From CAVRUH01 sp963822595 (lineage in GTDB: Bacteria; Chlamydiota; Chlamydiia; Chlamydiales; Waddliaceae): DNA of 64,000 nucleotides. Location of the stretch: NCBI GenBank assembly GCA_963822595.1, contig CAWGIG010000003.1, positions 124,001 through 188,000 on the forward strand. The letters run 5' to 3'. Shown here piece by piece: positions 45,479 through 55,760 of this stretch (within the stretch, counting starts at the first letter, position 1; every line of letters begins with the position of its first letter). The notes below the pieces were generated by a model, which did not search any database, was not told where the DNA came from, and saw only the letters and a program-made list of their open reading frames with translations. Both the position numbers and the translations under genes were made by a program.

Positions 45479-45965
45479 GCTACTACAGCTCAAAAAAACA
45501 AATGAAAAACAAAAAGGCATGAGGAAAATCTTTTTTTTGTTTTTAAATAAATATATTGTCAAAAATCTCAAACAATGCTTTTTAAGATAAAAAACGAGTA
45601 AAGCAAGTCTTGTTTAGTCTTCAAACTCACCCAATTCACACCATGAGTTATTTAGGAGACGGGGAGGTTCGCAGAGAGGCGGAGAAAGAGAATGATTGTT
45701 TTTCTCTTTTTCATTCTCTGCGTCTCTGCGAACCTCCCGTCTCTGCGTTGAAAATTGGTTGCCAAAGGTCTATTAGTTATTTCCCGGTAAGGGGACGACA
45801 AGGATCTGGATTGCTCTGTGTTTAAAAATCAGTTTGTATATAACAAGTATTTTAAGTTGACGGAATTGCCTTCGTATTGGCAAACGCCTTCCTTAATTTT
45901 GCCCAACAAAATCTTGCCATTTATTAAAAAGTCTAAGATTATAATTTTATCACAAAGAGGTTTAT

Positions 45966-46868
45966 ATGATTGAGCACGGACCAACGTATATTTATTCTTC
46001 GGCTTCAACTTGGAGTATTTCAGTGAAGGGGGCGCAAGAAATGCTCGGAACTGCACTGGATCCTCGTGGAATAAAAATAATAGATACTTTAACTCATGTA
46101 AATAAAGAAACTAAACTCCTCGTAATGCCTGGCGGTGCGAGTCCTTTTATTCCCGATGAACTCAAATACGAAGGGGCGCGTAAGGTCGTCGAATATGTTA
46201 ATGGTGGCGGACGGTATCTAGGGATTTGCGCAGGAGCAATTTTAGCGACGCATAATGTCGTTCAAGGTGTGAAGCTATCACCCCCGGGTTATGAAGATTT
46301 TAGGGATAAAGGATTATTGTATAGGGATATTTTAGACATAAAGAATGATAGCGGAATTAACCGACATAAATGGTATATGTTATATCCAGGAACCTATCAT
46401 GCACCCTTTGTTGTTAATGATTATAGAGATGCATGCAATCCAATAAACTTTTGTGCCGTTGACGTTACATCTACCGACGAGAGCTGCAAGGACTCTTTCA
46501 AGATTATTCATTTCTCTGGCCCTGCTTTTTTTTCAAAACCTGATGTCCCCAAAGCAAAGACTCTTTTGACATACAATGATCCTCTTACTTTATACAAAGT
46601 AAAACTAATAAACTCAACATTGATGACTACAGGGGATACCATCCGAGATGACAATCCTATTGCAGCATTATCCTATCCTTATGGGAATGGTAAAATAGTC
46701 CTTTCTGGTGTACACCCGGAAATCAATCCTGAATCCTTTGCATGTTTTGCTATGGCAGGTAATTTTCCGCCTAATCTCCCCGAGGGGATAGCAGAAAGCG
46801 AACCTGGCCGGCTAGCCTTTGTAAATAGAATTTTCCAAGAGCTTGATATAGACATACCCATGAAGTAA
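45966..46868 (+). CDS. BPL_N domain protein (glutamine amidotransferase-like)
   Basis: 300 residues. The pattern KLLVMPGGASPFIPDELKYE followed by GGGRYLGICAGAILATHNVV, with the nucleophile-type Cys in GICAGA, is that of the BPL_N family (the N-terminal domain of eukaryotic biotin-protein ligase), a class I glutamine amidotransferase-like fold. The later YGNGKIVLSGVHPEINPES is also usual for the family. There is no biotin ligase domain here, so the protein stands alone. The activity is not known; chlamydiae often carry such proteins. AAAGAGG precedes the ATG at 45966. The gene lies 170 bp after the IS110 unit. Confidence 0.82.
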   Translation: MIEHGPTYIYSSASTWSISVKGAQEMLGTALDPRGIKIIDTLTHVNKETKLLVMPGGASPFIPDELKYEGARKVVEYVNGGGRYLGICAGAILATHNVVQGVKLSPPGYEDFRDKGLLYRDILDIKNDSGINRHKWYMLYPGTYHAPFVVNDYRDACNPINFCAVDVTSTDESCKDSFKIIHFSGPAFFSKPDVPKAKTLLTYNDPLTLYKVKLINSTLMTTGDTIRDDNPIAALSYPYGNGKIVLSGVHPEINPESFACFAMAGNFPPNLPEGIAESEPGRLAFVNRIFQELDIDIPMK

Positions 46869-46956
46869 AGACAGGTCTTTACTGAACCGTTTTTCAAAAA
46901 AGTTTGTATGAAAAGTTTTAGTTGCTAAAATTCCTTATTTTTACCAATATGGATTC

Positions 46957-47646
46957 ATGAGAAAAACATTATTGGTCCTCTCACTTTTAATGGCGTTTCC
47001 GGGCTTTTCTAAAGAGGATTTCCAGAAGCTTACTGTCACCGGTAATTCTGTTGTTTACAAACCTTCAGATAAATTCAATTTGACTATAGGCGTCGTTACC
47101 GTCAATAAAGATGTCAAAACTGCAATGAGTGCCAATGCCGAAAAAATGAAACCCATTTTTGAAAGTTTAAAACAACTTGGCCTCACAGATAAAGAATATC
47201 AAACAGGTTCCTACTCTATCAATCCTCAATACACTCCACAACCGAAAAATCCTCCCCCCGATTGGCAAGAGAAAATTTCAGGTTATGAAGTTCGAAACAC
47301 CATCGTTATACACACTCAGAAAATCGAATTAGCCTCCGATATTATCGACACTATTTCTAAGAAAGGTGGCAACATCATTGAAAATCTTTCTTTTACTCTC
47401 GCTAACGAAGACTCTGCAAAAAGCGAGGCAATCGCTCTTGCAATCCAGCAAGCCCGGCAGTACGCTGAATCAGCGGCAAAAGCGGCCGGGGTTACTTTGG
47501 GTCCTGTTCGGGAAATAACGATAAATCCTTCAATGGATATGCCGCGATTTCAAAAAACCTTTGCCATTCGCGAGGTTTCAACACCTATTTCTCCAGGGGA
47601 TGTTGAAGTAAGTTCCAATGTCCAAGTCGTTTATGAATTAAATTAG
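46957..47646 (+). CDS. SIMPL (DUF541) family exported protein
   Basis: 229 residues with a signal peptide (MRKTLLVLSLLMAFPGFSKE). The mature part (LTVTGNSVVYKPSDKFNLTI; VRNTIVIHTQKIELASDIID; ARQYAESAAKAAGVTLGPVR) matches the SIMPL/YggE family of periplasmic proteins with a role in oxidative and envelope stress in other bacteria; the exact role is not known. Length is normal. It is separated from the previous gene by 88 bp and converges with the ankyrin gene. Confidence 0.88.
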   Translation: MRKTLLVLSLLMAFPGFSKEDFQKLTVTGNSVVYKPSDKFNLTIGVVTVNKDVKTAMSANAEKMKPIFESLKQLGLTDKEYQTGSYSINPQYTPQPKNPPPDWQEKISGYEVRNTIVIHTQKIELASDIIDTISKKGGNIIENLSFTLANEDSAKSEAIALAIQQARQYAESAAKAAGVTLGPVREITINPSMDMPRFQKTFAIREVSTPISPGDVEVSSNVQVVYELN

Positions 47647-47662
47647 TTGCAATGTTGCCCTT

Positions 47663-50651
47663 TTACTTTTTCAGGAGATTCGAATAGCGTCCAAGACGTG
47701 CTAGGAGATGAAGGTTGTTTGTCTTTTTAGCATGATCAATCGCAGCCATTCCGTGTTTGTTAGGTATATTCACCTTGGCATTGTGCTCTAAAAGGCAAAC
47801 AGCTCCTAAAAAGTTTCGCTGATCAATGGCTCTCTGGAGAGGCGTTCTATCCTCAGAATCTTGAATATCTATGGGATGACCACAAGCTATATATTCTTTT
47901 ATGAGCTCAACAGAAATTTTCATCGACAAATCTATTCCCGTTTTTTCATAATACACTAATGCTGTAGCAGCATAATGAAGCGGAGTCGCTTTTAACTTAT
48001 CAAATACTCCTCCCTTCCATTTGTACGCAAATCGAATCATATCTTTATAAAGAGCGACACAGTGTGGGAAATTAATTATTTTATTTCCTGAGAAGATGTT
48101 ATTAAAATTTATCGTACACAAAGGTGTTTTTCCTTCTTCGTCAATGCAGCTGAAGTCAGGTTGTAGTTGCTCCAGCCGCTCTTTGATTTCTTCCCATATT
48201 TCTAAGGGTGGAATTTCCCTTACAAACGTTGTAAAAATATAATGAAGGACATGATTTCCTCTTTTATCGATTGTTTCCATTTGACTTTTTGTGAATAAAG
48301 TATCATAGACTTCCTTCCTTTCCTCTTTGGATCTTTTGAAAAAATAGCTGGTATTTCCAGAAGAGTAAAATAGATTGATGAGAGCATTTCCATAAAGTGT
48401 TTTTCTTTTTTCGATAGGTTGTGATTCAATCCATCCTATCACAAGTCGAAACAGTTCCATAATATGATTAGTATCTGAAACTGTATTTGTCAGTTTATAA
48501 CATATTTCAGAGAAAAGGGTGAAATCAATTTTAAAAGAAGTGAGTGAATACAGATCTGTGGTCTTTTCATGAAATAACCAGCTGGGATAGCGGTTATAAA
48601 GTATCGGTAGCATGGTGAATGCTTGCTCATAAGATAAACAAGCGATTAGCGGTGCATGTTCTTCCCATACTTTATTCGGATAAAGTTTTACAACATCATC
48701 AAGAGCTTGATTAAACCCTTTTGCTTCTGCTTTTAGCGCTTGAACCATCAAAAGGTTTTCATTTTCTGTAAGATACCGGTTTTTCAATTTGCAATTCATG
48801 CTTTGCAAAACGTCCGTTAGTAATTTTGTGTCATTGATTTCTATCAAAAAATGCAAGCCTTTATAATCCTTTAAAGACTTTTTTTTGTAGATATTCACTA
48901 CAAGTAAAACCATTTTCCTTCGGATGACAGGATCTTTAAGTTGCACAGCGATAGATAAAGGAGTTTTTGAGTTTTTACAGTTAAAATCAAAACTATTATC
49001 TCTTAGCTTTTCAAATAAATAATCAACAATTTCGATATGCCCATTCTGTATGGCCGCTAATAAGGGAGTGCTCTTAAATTGGGACTTATCCTTCCCATGT
49101 GCTACTGGCAATACATCCGTCCAAGCGCGAATGAATTCAAGTTTACCCAAAAAACAGGCAAGGTAAAAACGAAGAAATGGATCGCTTATATCCGATAAAT
49201 TTAACCCTTCCTCGAAAAGAATATTTAACACTTCCTCTCTTCCTCGCTTCCGGAGAAAATCGTTTAACACATAATCGAAGCATCGCATCCCGTTCTTATC
49301 AACATGCGCCATAGAAAGCCCATTTTTGAAGAGAAATCTTAAGGCTTCCGCCGAAATTTTACTTTTGTAAATCAGCTTAAAGATTTCAGGCTCTTGATTG
49401 AAGTCGACTTGAAATTCTTTAAAGAGCGTCAGAAGGGAGATAATTTCTTTCTCCTTTCTACAAAGACTTATTTGCGTGGCAAGAGGAGTTTGATTCTTAT
49501 CATTCAAAGCATTTGGATCTTCTCCGGCTTCCAAAAGAGCTCTCAAAACTCCAATTGAGAAAAAATCAAATCTATTAGCAAGATGGAGTGCTGTTTCGCC
49601 ATTCATTTTTATGCCTGGAATGTAGAAGTCCAATTCTTGAAGAGTGGTAATGGAAGCTGTATTCGAGGCGCCTAAGACACAAACAGTGTAAGATTTTAGG
49701 ATCTTCGTTTGCCTTTAGTAAGCGACGCATATATTCTTGCTTCAATGGACGAGAGGTTTTGGCAAATGACATCAAGGGAGTTTCTTGGTAATCATTCAGA
49801 CTATTTGGATCGGCACCATGATCTAAGAGAAAGAGAATCAAATCATTGATATCTTCAACATTCTGATTTCTTATGATGAGATGAAGGATATTGGGAATTT
49901 CCGAAGGTTTGGCCCCTGCGGCTATTAAAGTTTGGATTGTCTCTATATTTACTTTAATAGATGAACAGGCATCTACTAAACATTCATTAAGAAGTTTCTG
50001 GTTCAAGTGCAGAACATCTTTTGTAATTGCAAACATGGATTTTAGAGCTTCATGATCGTTTTTCATTGAATAATGCTTTAAGGTTTCATCCTTAATTTTA
50101 TGTAGATTTGTATCTTTGATAAAATAATCACGAAAACCATCTAATTCAAGGAATAAGCTCGGTTTGTTGAACCTGTTTAATTTACGGAAAATAGATTCAG
50201 AGGCGCCTTCGTAAAAGTTTTTCCGATCTTCTATCGGCACGGCACTCCATATTGTCCTAATAACTACTTTGTAAATCTCACCGGCTTTTGCATCTAAGCA
50301 GGTATTGAACCAAGAGCAAAGAACCGGAGAGGGAAGAGGGTCAAAATTTATAGGTAAGTCGTCAAAATATTTAGGTTCGATTTCATACACTTTAAGGAAA
50401 TCGAAAGCGATATAGCAAACCCTTGCAAATTGAGGGTTTTTTACTTTTTTTAACCATTGAACGGTGATATGGGGATAAAAATTTTTAAAATCGCGTTCGA
50501 TGGATTGATTCCAAAAGGGTACACTCAAATTCTTTACACGATCGTTCAGAAATCTACTGCATCTGGCAAGATTACCTAAAGCGTAAACCGGTAAGTAATT
50601 TATTGCAAAATGCTCAAAAAGACCTTGAGGGAACTGAGTTGAAGATTCCAT
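47663..50651 (-). pseudogene. F-box-like/ankyrin-repeat protein, frameshifted once
   Basis: The first part (50651 to about 49672) starts with an F-box-like segment (YLPVYALGNLARCSRFLNDR) and helical repeats, then ankyrin units (LLDHGADPNSLNDYQETPLM). Near 49672 the frame slips: KILHCLCLRRLEYSF in one frame, GASNTASITTLQELDFYIPG in the other. The second part (to 47663) continues with ankyrin repeats (GETALHLANRFDFF; RALLEAGEDPNALNDKNQTP; TPLQRAIDQRNFLGAVCLLE; NVPNK-type end). Rejoined, it is about 995 residues. The ATG at 50651 was preferred over a GTG two codons upstream. F-box and ankyrin together suggest a host ubiquitin adaptor. It converges with the SIMPL gene, 16 bp apart. Confidence 0.75.
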
Positions 50652-50662
50652 AATCACTTTAT

Positions 50663-50828
50663 ATATACTGAAGTGAGCTCAAAAATCGGTATTTCGGGTA
50701 CTTCAAAGCCCCGGGGTTCAACGATCGCAAGTGCCCTTATATTGTTTAATATTAGGGCACTTGCGATCGTTGAACCGCGGGAGCTTTCAAGTGCCCAAAT
50801 ACCGATTTTTGACTTCACTTCAGTATAT
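50663..50828. repeat. Palindromic element upstream of the ankyrin gene
   Basis: Arms of about 75 bp read ATATACTGAAGTGAGCTCAA on the left and the complement on the right, with inner arms GGTTCAACGATCGCAAGTGC and its complement around an AT-rich loop. A few bases differ between the arms. The open frames on both strands here merely mirror each other, which shows that they are not genes. It is a MITE-like palindrome that separates the ankyrin gene from the next gene and may affect its promoter. Confidence 0.85.
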
Positions 50829-50923
50829 CTATTCGGTGCAGTAAGATGCAAGTATTTTATGGTTTTTATAATTTAGGGGTAATCGATAAGCCGATTCACC
50901 CCATACAACAAATTCAAGTCGAG

Positions 50924-51340
50924 CTATAACATACTTCTAATTCCCTTGATCACTCCATATGTGGTAAGTAAAAGATTATGATCTCGCAAAAGGTGTGTTA
51001 AGAAGCCTTTTATTGTATTAAGATCAGATGTTTGAAATTTGCACCAATCTTTATCTTGGTGATGATGAAATGTCACATCATCAAAAAGAAGGCCCCGTTG
51101 CATTTCTCCACATCCCGACTGATGGAAATAAACATGTAAAAAATAAGTCTTTGTTCGATCTTTCCAAAGTTCTACTCGATTGATCAATGACCTTGGGTCA
51201 GTCTCATCGTTATAAAATCTCCATATACGCACCAAAAATAGAGAATCTTTCATATCGTTTGTCGAATATTGTGTTGTATCAACATATAATGTTGCGGGCA
51301 ATCCGGGAATTTTTATTGCTGTATTATAATTTGTATTCAT
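50924..51340 (-). CDS. Hypothetical protein
   Basis: 138 residues, not recognised. The sequence NYNTAIKIPGLPATLYVDTT, LWKDRTKTYFLHVYFHQSGC and CKFQTSDLNTIKGFLTHLLR suggests a small soluble alpha/beta protein with a His cluster (TFHHHQDKDWC) that might bind metal; no family assignment. It has no signal peptide. It follows the 51355-52292 gene on the same strand after 14 bp, with GAAGGA before the ATG, so the two likely form one unit. Confidence 0.55.
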   Translation of the reverse strand: MNTNYNTAIKIPGLPATLYVDTTQYSTNDMKDSLFLVRIWRFYNDETDPRSLINRVELWKDRTKTYFLHVYFHQSGCGEMQRGLLFDDVTFHHHQDKDWCKFQTSDLNTIKGFLTHLLRDHNLLLTTYGVIKGIRSML

Positions 51341-51354
51341 AAGATGGTCCTTCT

Positions 51355-52292
51355 TTAAATGTAATCAATAGGTCTTTTAGTAGTCCCGGGCTCTTTATTT
51401 ACGGTTATATGAGGTCCCAAGTCTTTTCTTACCTCCTCTAAATATAGAGAAACAAATCCATTCCAACCTAGATCATGAATAAGCTTAAGATTGTGTGATA
51501 CCGTTCTTACAAGGTTGCCAGTTTCTATGCCGCAATTAACGAATTTTTTTGTTATTACCTTATATTCTGGATGGTCCCAAGTGAGATAATCGATAGATTT
51601 CTCGGGGGCAAATGCAAATATTTCCAATGCGTTCATATCTTTTACGATTTCATAAGCTTTTTGCATAATGTCTCGGTCCAACTCTTCTGGTATAAAACTA
51701 AAATCACCCTCTTTAAAATCGCTCGCTTTCTTTTTTGCTAAACCTTTACTTCATAGAATTCTTTTATTTTTTCGTCAAGCCACTTGTTATTGATATTGAT
51801 CCGGTCGTTTAGTTTATTAACCTGTTCATTATAATAGTATTTTTCCAATTTTCCTAGGTCGCCATTGGCTAATTGCTGAAGATAGTGAACAATAGATCCG
51901 AAAGTAAAGGCTCTTGATTCTTTTTCATATCCTATCCTAACACTTTTGAGGATAGGGTCTACTTCCATTTCTTGACCAGGATAGATCTCATCTCTGCTTT
52001 TATTTAAAAAATCGAGTTGATTTGTTTTGGATAACAAATTAAAAGTTAAACGGACATATTTAGCATCTACTTTGTCTTTTAAAAAAGATAAGTGTCTTTC
52101 TGTTAATTTTTTTTTAGTTTTACCAGTTTTTACATGATCAACTAATTCAAGAAATTTTGCGCGTTGCTCTTTGAGTTTTACGATTTCTTCCTTATAATTA
52201 GCGATTTCCCTACTATATTTTCCACTTTTAGGAACGGTTGAGAAGCATCTTGATATGACAAGCATATGTGTGACAGGTCTAACAAAATTCAT
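51355..52292 (-). pseudogene. Hypothetical protein, probably one gene split by a frame change
   Basis: Two open frames lie directly next to each other on the minus strand. The first (51738-52292, 184 residues) is highly charged and helical (GKYSREIANYKEEIVKLKEQ; LDEKIKEFYEVKV). The second (51355-51681 and upstream codons) has no good start codon, but is open from just before the first stop: GLAKKKASDFKEGDFSFIPE, then LDRDIMQKAYEIVKDMNALE. One extra base in AAAGGTTTAG would join them into about 312 residues. No family is recognised. GGAGAA precedes the ATG at 52292. The first frame could also be an independent protein with its own stop. Confidence 0.5.
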
Positions 52293-52354
52293 GATATTCT
52301 CCTTGGGTTAGGGTTAAAAGCAGAAAAAATAGCACATCACCACATTTTAAAAAC

Positions 52355-52712
52355 ACCGTATTTTGTACAGGAATGTTATTTATTATTTCTTGATGCATAG
52401 CAATATTAACGCGGAGGCGCGGAGACGCAGGGACGCGGAGGTGACATAAGGTTTACGGTCTTATCCATATTCTATTCTTCCTCTCCGCGTCCCTGCGTCT
52501 CCGCGTTAATTTTCGTGTATGGGTTTAACCAAAGTCTCAGACCGTATTTTGTACAGGAATGCTACTTCCTATTTCTTGATACAGAGCAATATTAACGCGG
52601 AGGCGCGGAGACGCAGGGACGCGGAGGTGACAGATGGTTTGCGGTCTTATCCATATTCTATTCTTCATCTCCGCGTCCCTGCGTCTCCGCGCCTCCGCGT
52701 TAATTTTCGTGT
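52355..52712. repeat. Direct duplication of a 186-bp unit, each with a GCGGAG hairpin
   Basis: Units start at 52355 and 52541 (ACCGTATTTTGTACAGGAAT). Each contains a hairpin bounded by ATTAACGCGGAG and CTCCGCGTTAAT (52405-52510 and 52591-52704) with arms GGAGACGCAGGGACGCGGAG and complement. The copies differ at several positions. The second copy overlaps the end of the 52700-55657 gene, which takes its last codons and stop from the hairpin arm. This explains the non-coding stretch between 52293 and 52699. Confidence 0.85.
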
Positions 52713-55657
52713 GGATGAAATTTGCTTTCTTGCAAAAGCCAGCCGATCTCGAAATTCTTCGTTCTCTTTGCGATATCCCATGCGGTTTCTCCTTTTGCAT
52801 TCTTTAAGCTCACATCAGCACCATGCTTTAAGAGGACTTTTATATTATCAAGAACCCTGAAATTCTTGCATGCACAATGCAAGGGTGTATTTTTTGTTTC
52901 ATTTTTCTGATGATTAATCGGGTGACCAACCGATATCATATGTTCTAATAGATCGGTCTGGTTATCTTTCACTATTTCGTGAAGCAAAACTGTTGGATTT
53001 CTTCCTATTTTCTTCCAAAGAAATTCGAAAATTTGAAATTTTACTTTTTCATTTTTCTTAGAACCCACTATAAAGAATTCATATAAATTTTTAAATGTGG
53101 GGAATGTGACCCCTTCTGTATATTTGATATCATCGCGGTCTATGGCTGTTTTAATTAAGTCCCAAAATTCTTGTGTAGGTGCAAATTGAATCAATTTCAA
53201 AAATAAAATCTCAAGATTTATTTTATATGGTTTAGATCTTTCAGGGGCATTCAGCATTTCCGCGGTGAAGAAATGAGAGACTATATGACGTTGTAGTGAT
53301 AAAGAACTGCTTATTAACTTTTCAAAATGGCCATAAAAAGTAAAAAAATCACTTCCGATTCTTCTAGAAATTTCTGATTTATTATGCGGGAATTTTTCTA
53401 ATAAAAAATTGCAAACTTCGATATATTTGTCATGAAGTGTTTGATCCGTTTCAGAGATTAAAGTCCTGTATAAGCGATTAAAAAAAATAGGTTCTTTGAA
53501 CCAATCTGGATATAATTCATAGAGCGGTAGCAGAAGTTCATTTGCAAATTTAGACTTCAAAATATCTTCAAGAGGGTTATTTGTTAACACATGTATTTTA
53601 TTATGTGGTTCATAAGTTTTTTCGAATTTATAATTCAAATCCTTAGCTTCAACATATATATTAGTGCTTTTAAAGTTATCCCAAAATTGTTGTGTTGTTA
53701 AAGGTTGCAAATAAATGATCAATTCAGCACAACCGCTCTGTGGGTTGTGGATAGTTGGCATTTTTTTGACAATATCCACGAATGTTTCAGTTGTAATTCG
53801 ACGATTATCGTGAAGCAAAATGAACGTTTCTAATGAACTTGAAAATCTTCTATCGAAAAAATTAGGATCCATGTCTGTATAAAGCTTATTTAGAATGAGG
53901 TCTATAATCTCTCGAATGAAGATATCCTGATCGGCAACAAGCATTTCTAAAAATTGGTACCAATAGCACATAAAGCTGCCTGTCGTTGTATTGTCGATTT
54001 TAATTGAATTAATCATGAATGTGATTAATTCAAAGTCATCACTTACGAAAATAGCTGAAACTTCTTGTATATCTTTTGGCTTCAATTGAGATTCGATCAG
54101 TTTGCGATACCCAAGAAGCGAAGCCAACCAAAGTGTTTCTGTGTCAGAAAATTCAAAGTATAAGAATTGGTTTTTCTTATCAAAGTCGGGAACATCGATT
54201 GCCATCATTTTCTGTATAACAGTACGAAACGCCTTAAAGTAACGGACTTTAGCACTTAAATCGAATACATCAAAAATTTTTTTCAAAAAGAGGTTCAGAG
54301 CATATTTTCCTTCTGCATTTAACTTTAGTGGATCTACTTTATGGTCTATTAAATATTCGGCTAATTTAGATGAATTCCAATACTTCCCTTTGAATTGCAT
54401 GTGCAGAAGTGTATCGCCGTTGTTTTCCCAAGCTGCGAGATTTACAGCATGATTTTTAAGACAGTCAAGAATTGTTATGATTTTATTATCGTCATTAGGT
54501 GAATATTCACTGTTCAATAATATATTTTCTATGAGTCTAATGAAGTGTTTTACTTCAAAATCCTTTTTGCGAAGGACTTTTGTAAACTGTTCAATATTTT
54601 CTTTCCAATTATTCAAATTCAAGTTGCTTAATTTTTGTTCAATATTTTCTTCTGTAGATGACATATAAAAACTCAGAAAACTCCTTGAATAGTCTCCCGT
54701 TTCTATCAAAGATTTTACAATAGGATATTTCTTAAAAAAATCATCCCCATGTTGTTCCAAGAAATCGAGAATTTCTATATTTATTTTTTCTTCAGTGTTT
54801 CTAGTGAGGTAGTAATTGATCGGTGATGATGCATGGAATTCAGTAGAAACTTTTGCTCCGTGAGATACCAGCAGTTTTGCCAATTCAAGGCCATTATCAA
54901 GATGAACTACAGCACAGATGAGTGGGTACTTCTCTAGTAAAATATTTTTCCTTTTCATGGCGGCAATTGTTTTTTCAAGGAGTTCAATGGATATATATTC
55001 CACATTGAGAATTGTTTGGAATAATTGTTCAAAAAATAACTCGATTTCATTCTCATTTCGGGATTGTAATGTTGACAATAATAAATAAATTCCTTCATAG
55101 GAGTCAGATTCAATATAGCGTTGCGCGAGAAAAGCTAGTATATATGCAGGTAAAATATCAAAGTATTTTGGATCAAAAGGAATTAATTCCTTTATTTCTT
55201 CGGGCAGCTTAAAAAAAAAGGCATGATTTTCTCGCATCTCATAAAGGCTATCGGTAAGTGTTGGACTAATTTTTTGCTTTTCCGTTTGATCAAGTACCGA
55301 CCAAAATTTATTGATATAGAAAGAAAAGTTAGCAATATTACTAGTGATTAAAGCGACACGCAAGGTAAGGGGCATGAGCGGCGATTCATTGAAGCTATCT
55401 GTGCACAGCATGATCCAGATATTGATATAGAGATCTCGAGCCTTCACGTCACCGATAAGCTTATAGCATCTTAAAACGGCTTCTTTTTTTTGCGTAAATT
55501 TAGGATTTTGAATTTCTTTTATCAACAACATCCAAAACGCATTCGATTCTAGAATTATTTTATAGAGTCTTTTGGAACTATAAGCTAAACTCCAGGCATC
55601 TGCCTTTGTGCTATGTTCTATGATGCAACTTACCAAATAACTTGATTGGATAATCAT
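52700..55657 (-). CDS. Large F-box-like/ankyrin-repeat protein
   Basis: 985 residues. The N-terminus (MIIQSSYLVSCIIEHSTKAD; AWSLAYSSKRLYKIILES) resembles an F-box. Ankyrin-type units are scattered: LELAKLLVSHGAKVSTEFHA, NGDTLLHMQFKGKYWNSSKL, TPLHCACKNFRVLDNIKVLL and KHGADVSLKNAKGETAWDIA. The intervening 400 residues are helical and without recognised motifs. The last residues (ESKFHPHEN) are encoded by a palindromic repeat, so the original end has been replaced. It is a paralogue in style of the gene at 47663-50651. Probably a host-directed adaptor protein; no signal peptide is seen. Confidence 0.72.
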   Translation of the reverse strand: MIIQSSYLVSCIIEHSTKADAWSLAYSSKRLYKIILESNAFWMLLIKEIQNPKFTQKKEAVLRCYKLIGDVKARDLYINIWIMLCTDSFNESPLMPLTLRVALITSNIANFSFYINKFWSVLDQTEKQKISPTLTDSLYEMRENHAFFFKLPEEIKELIPFDPKYFDILPAYILAFLAQRYIESDSYEGIYLLLSTLQSRNENEIELFFEQLFQTILNVEYISIELLEKTIAAMKRKNILLEKYPLICAVVHLDNGLELAKLLVSHGAKVSTEFHASSPINYYLTRNTEEKINIEILDFLEQHGDDFFKKYPIVKSLIETGDYSRSFLSFYMSSTEENIEQKLSNLNLNNWKENIEQFTKVLRKKDFEVKHFIRLIENILLNSEYSPNDDNKIITILDCLKNHAVNLAAWENNGDTLLHMQFKGKYWNSSKLAEYLIDHKVDPLKLNAEGKYALNLFLKKIFDVFDLSAKVRYFKAFRTVIQKMMAIDVPDFDKKNQFLYFEFSDTETLWLASLLGYRKLIESQLKPKDIQEVSAIFVSDDFELITFMINSIKIDNTTTGSFMCYWYQFLEMLVADQDIFIREIIDLILNKLYTDMDPNFFDRRFSSSLETFILLHDNRRITTETFVDIVKKMPTIHNPQSGCAELIIYLQPLTTQQFWDNFKSTNIYVEAKDLNYKFEKTYEPHNKIHVLTNNPLEDILKSKFANELLLPLYELYPDWFKEPIFFNRLYRTLISETDQTLHDKYIEVCNFLLEKFPHNKSEISRRIGSDFFTFYGHFEKLISSSLSLQRHIVSHFFTAEMLNAPERSKPYKINLEILFLKLIQFAPTQEFWDLIKTAIDRDDIKYTEGVTFPTFKNLYEFFIVGSKKNEKVKFQIFEFLWKKIGRNPTVLLHEIVKDNQTDLLEHMISVGHPINHQKNETKNTPLHCACKNFRVLDNIKVLLKHGADVSLKNAKGETAWDIAKRTKNFEIGWLLQESKFHPHEN

Positions 55658-55760
55658 GATTTCCTCTTAGATTTTTTTATAAAAACGCAAAACATTAACC
55701 CTTGTTATAAAAGCGTATGTAGCTTACTGTTGTTTAATCCGATCATTTCATTTTTTATCT

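Larger units (their letters stand above)
43784..45797 (+). mobile_element. IS110-family insertion sequence, copy B, inside a palindromic repeat
   Basis: The core runs from about 43871 to 45653 (AAATAACT at 43871-43878 and its complement at 45646-45653). Outside the core lie about 85 and 145 bp with terminal inverted repeats of about 55 bp; the outer ends read CGCCCCCTTACCGGGAAATA at 43784 and the complement ends at 45797. The element is therefore nested in a palindromic repeat family. Its core matches copy A (2312-4094) and encodes an identical protein, but the repeat arms differ between the copies. Confidence 0.8.

Noticed and set aside
50654..50876. Opposed open frames of about 65 codons
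   Set aside because: They mirror each other because the region is a palindrome; the peptides are the same sequence read from each arm.
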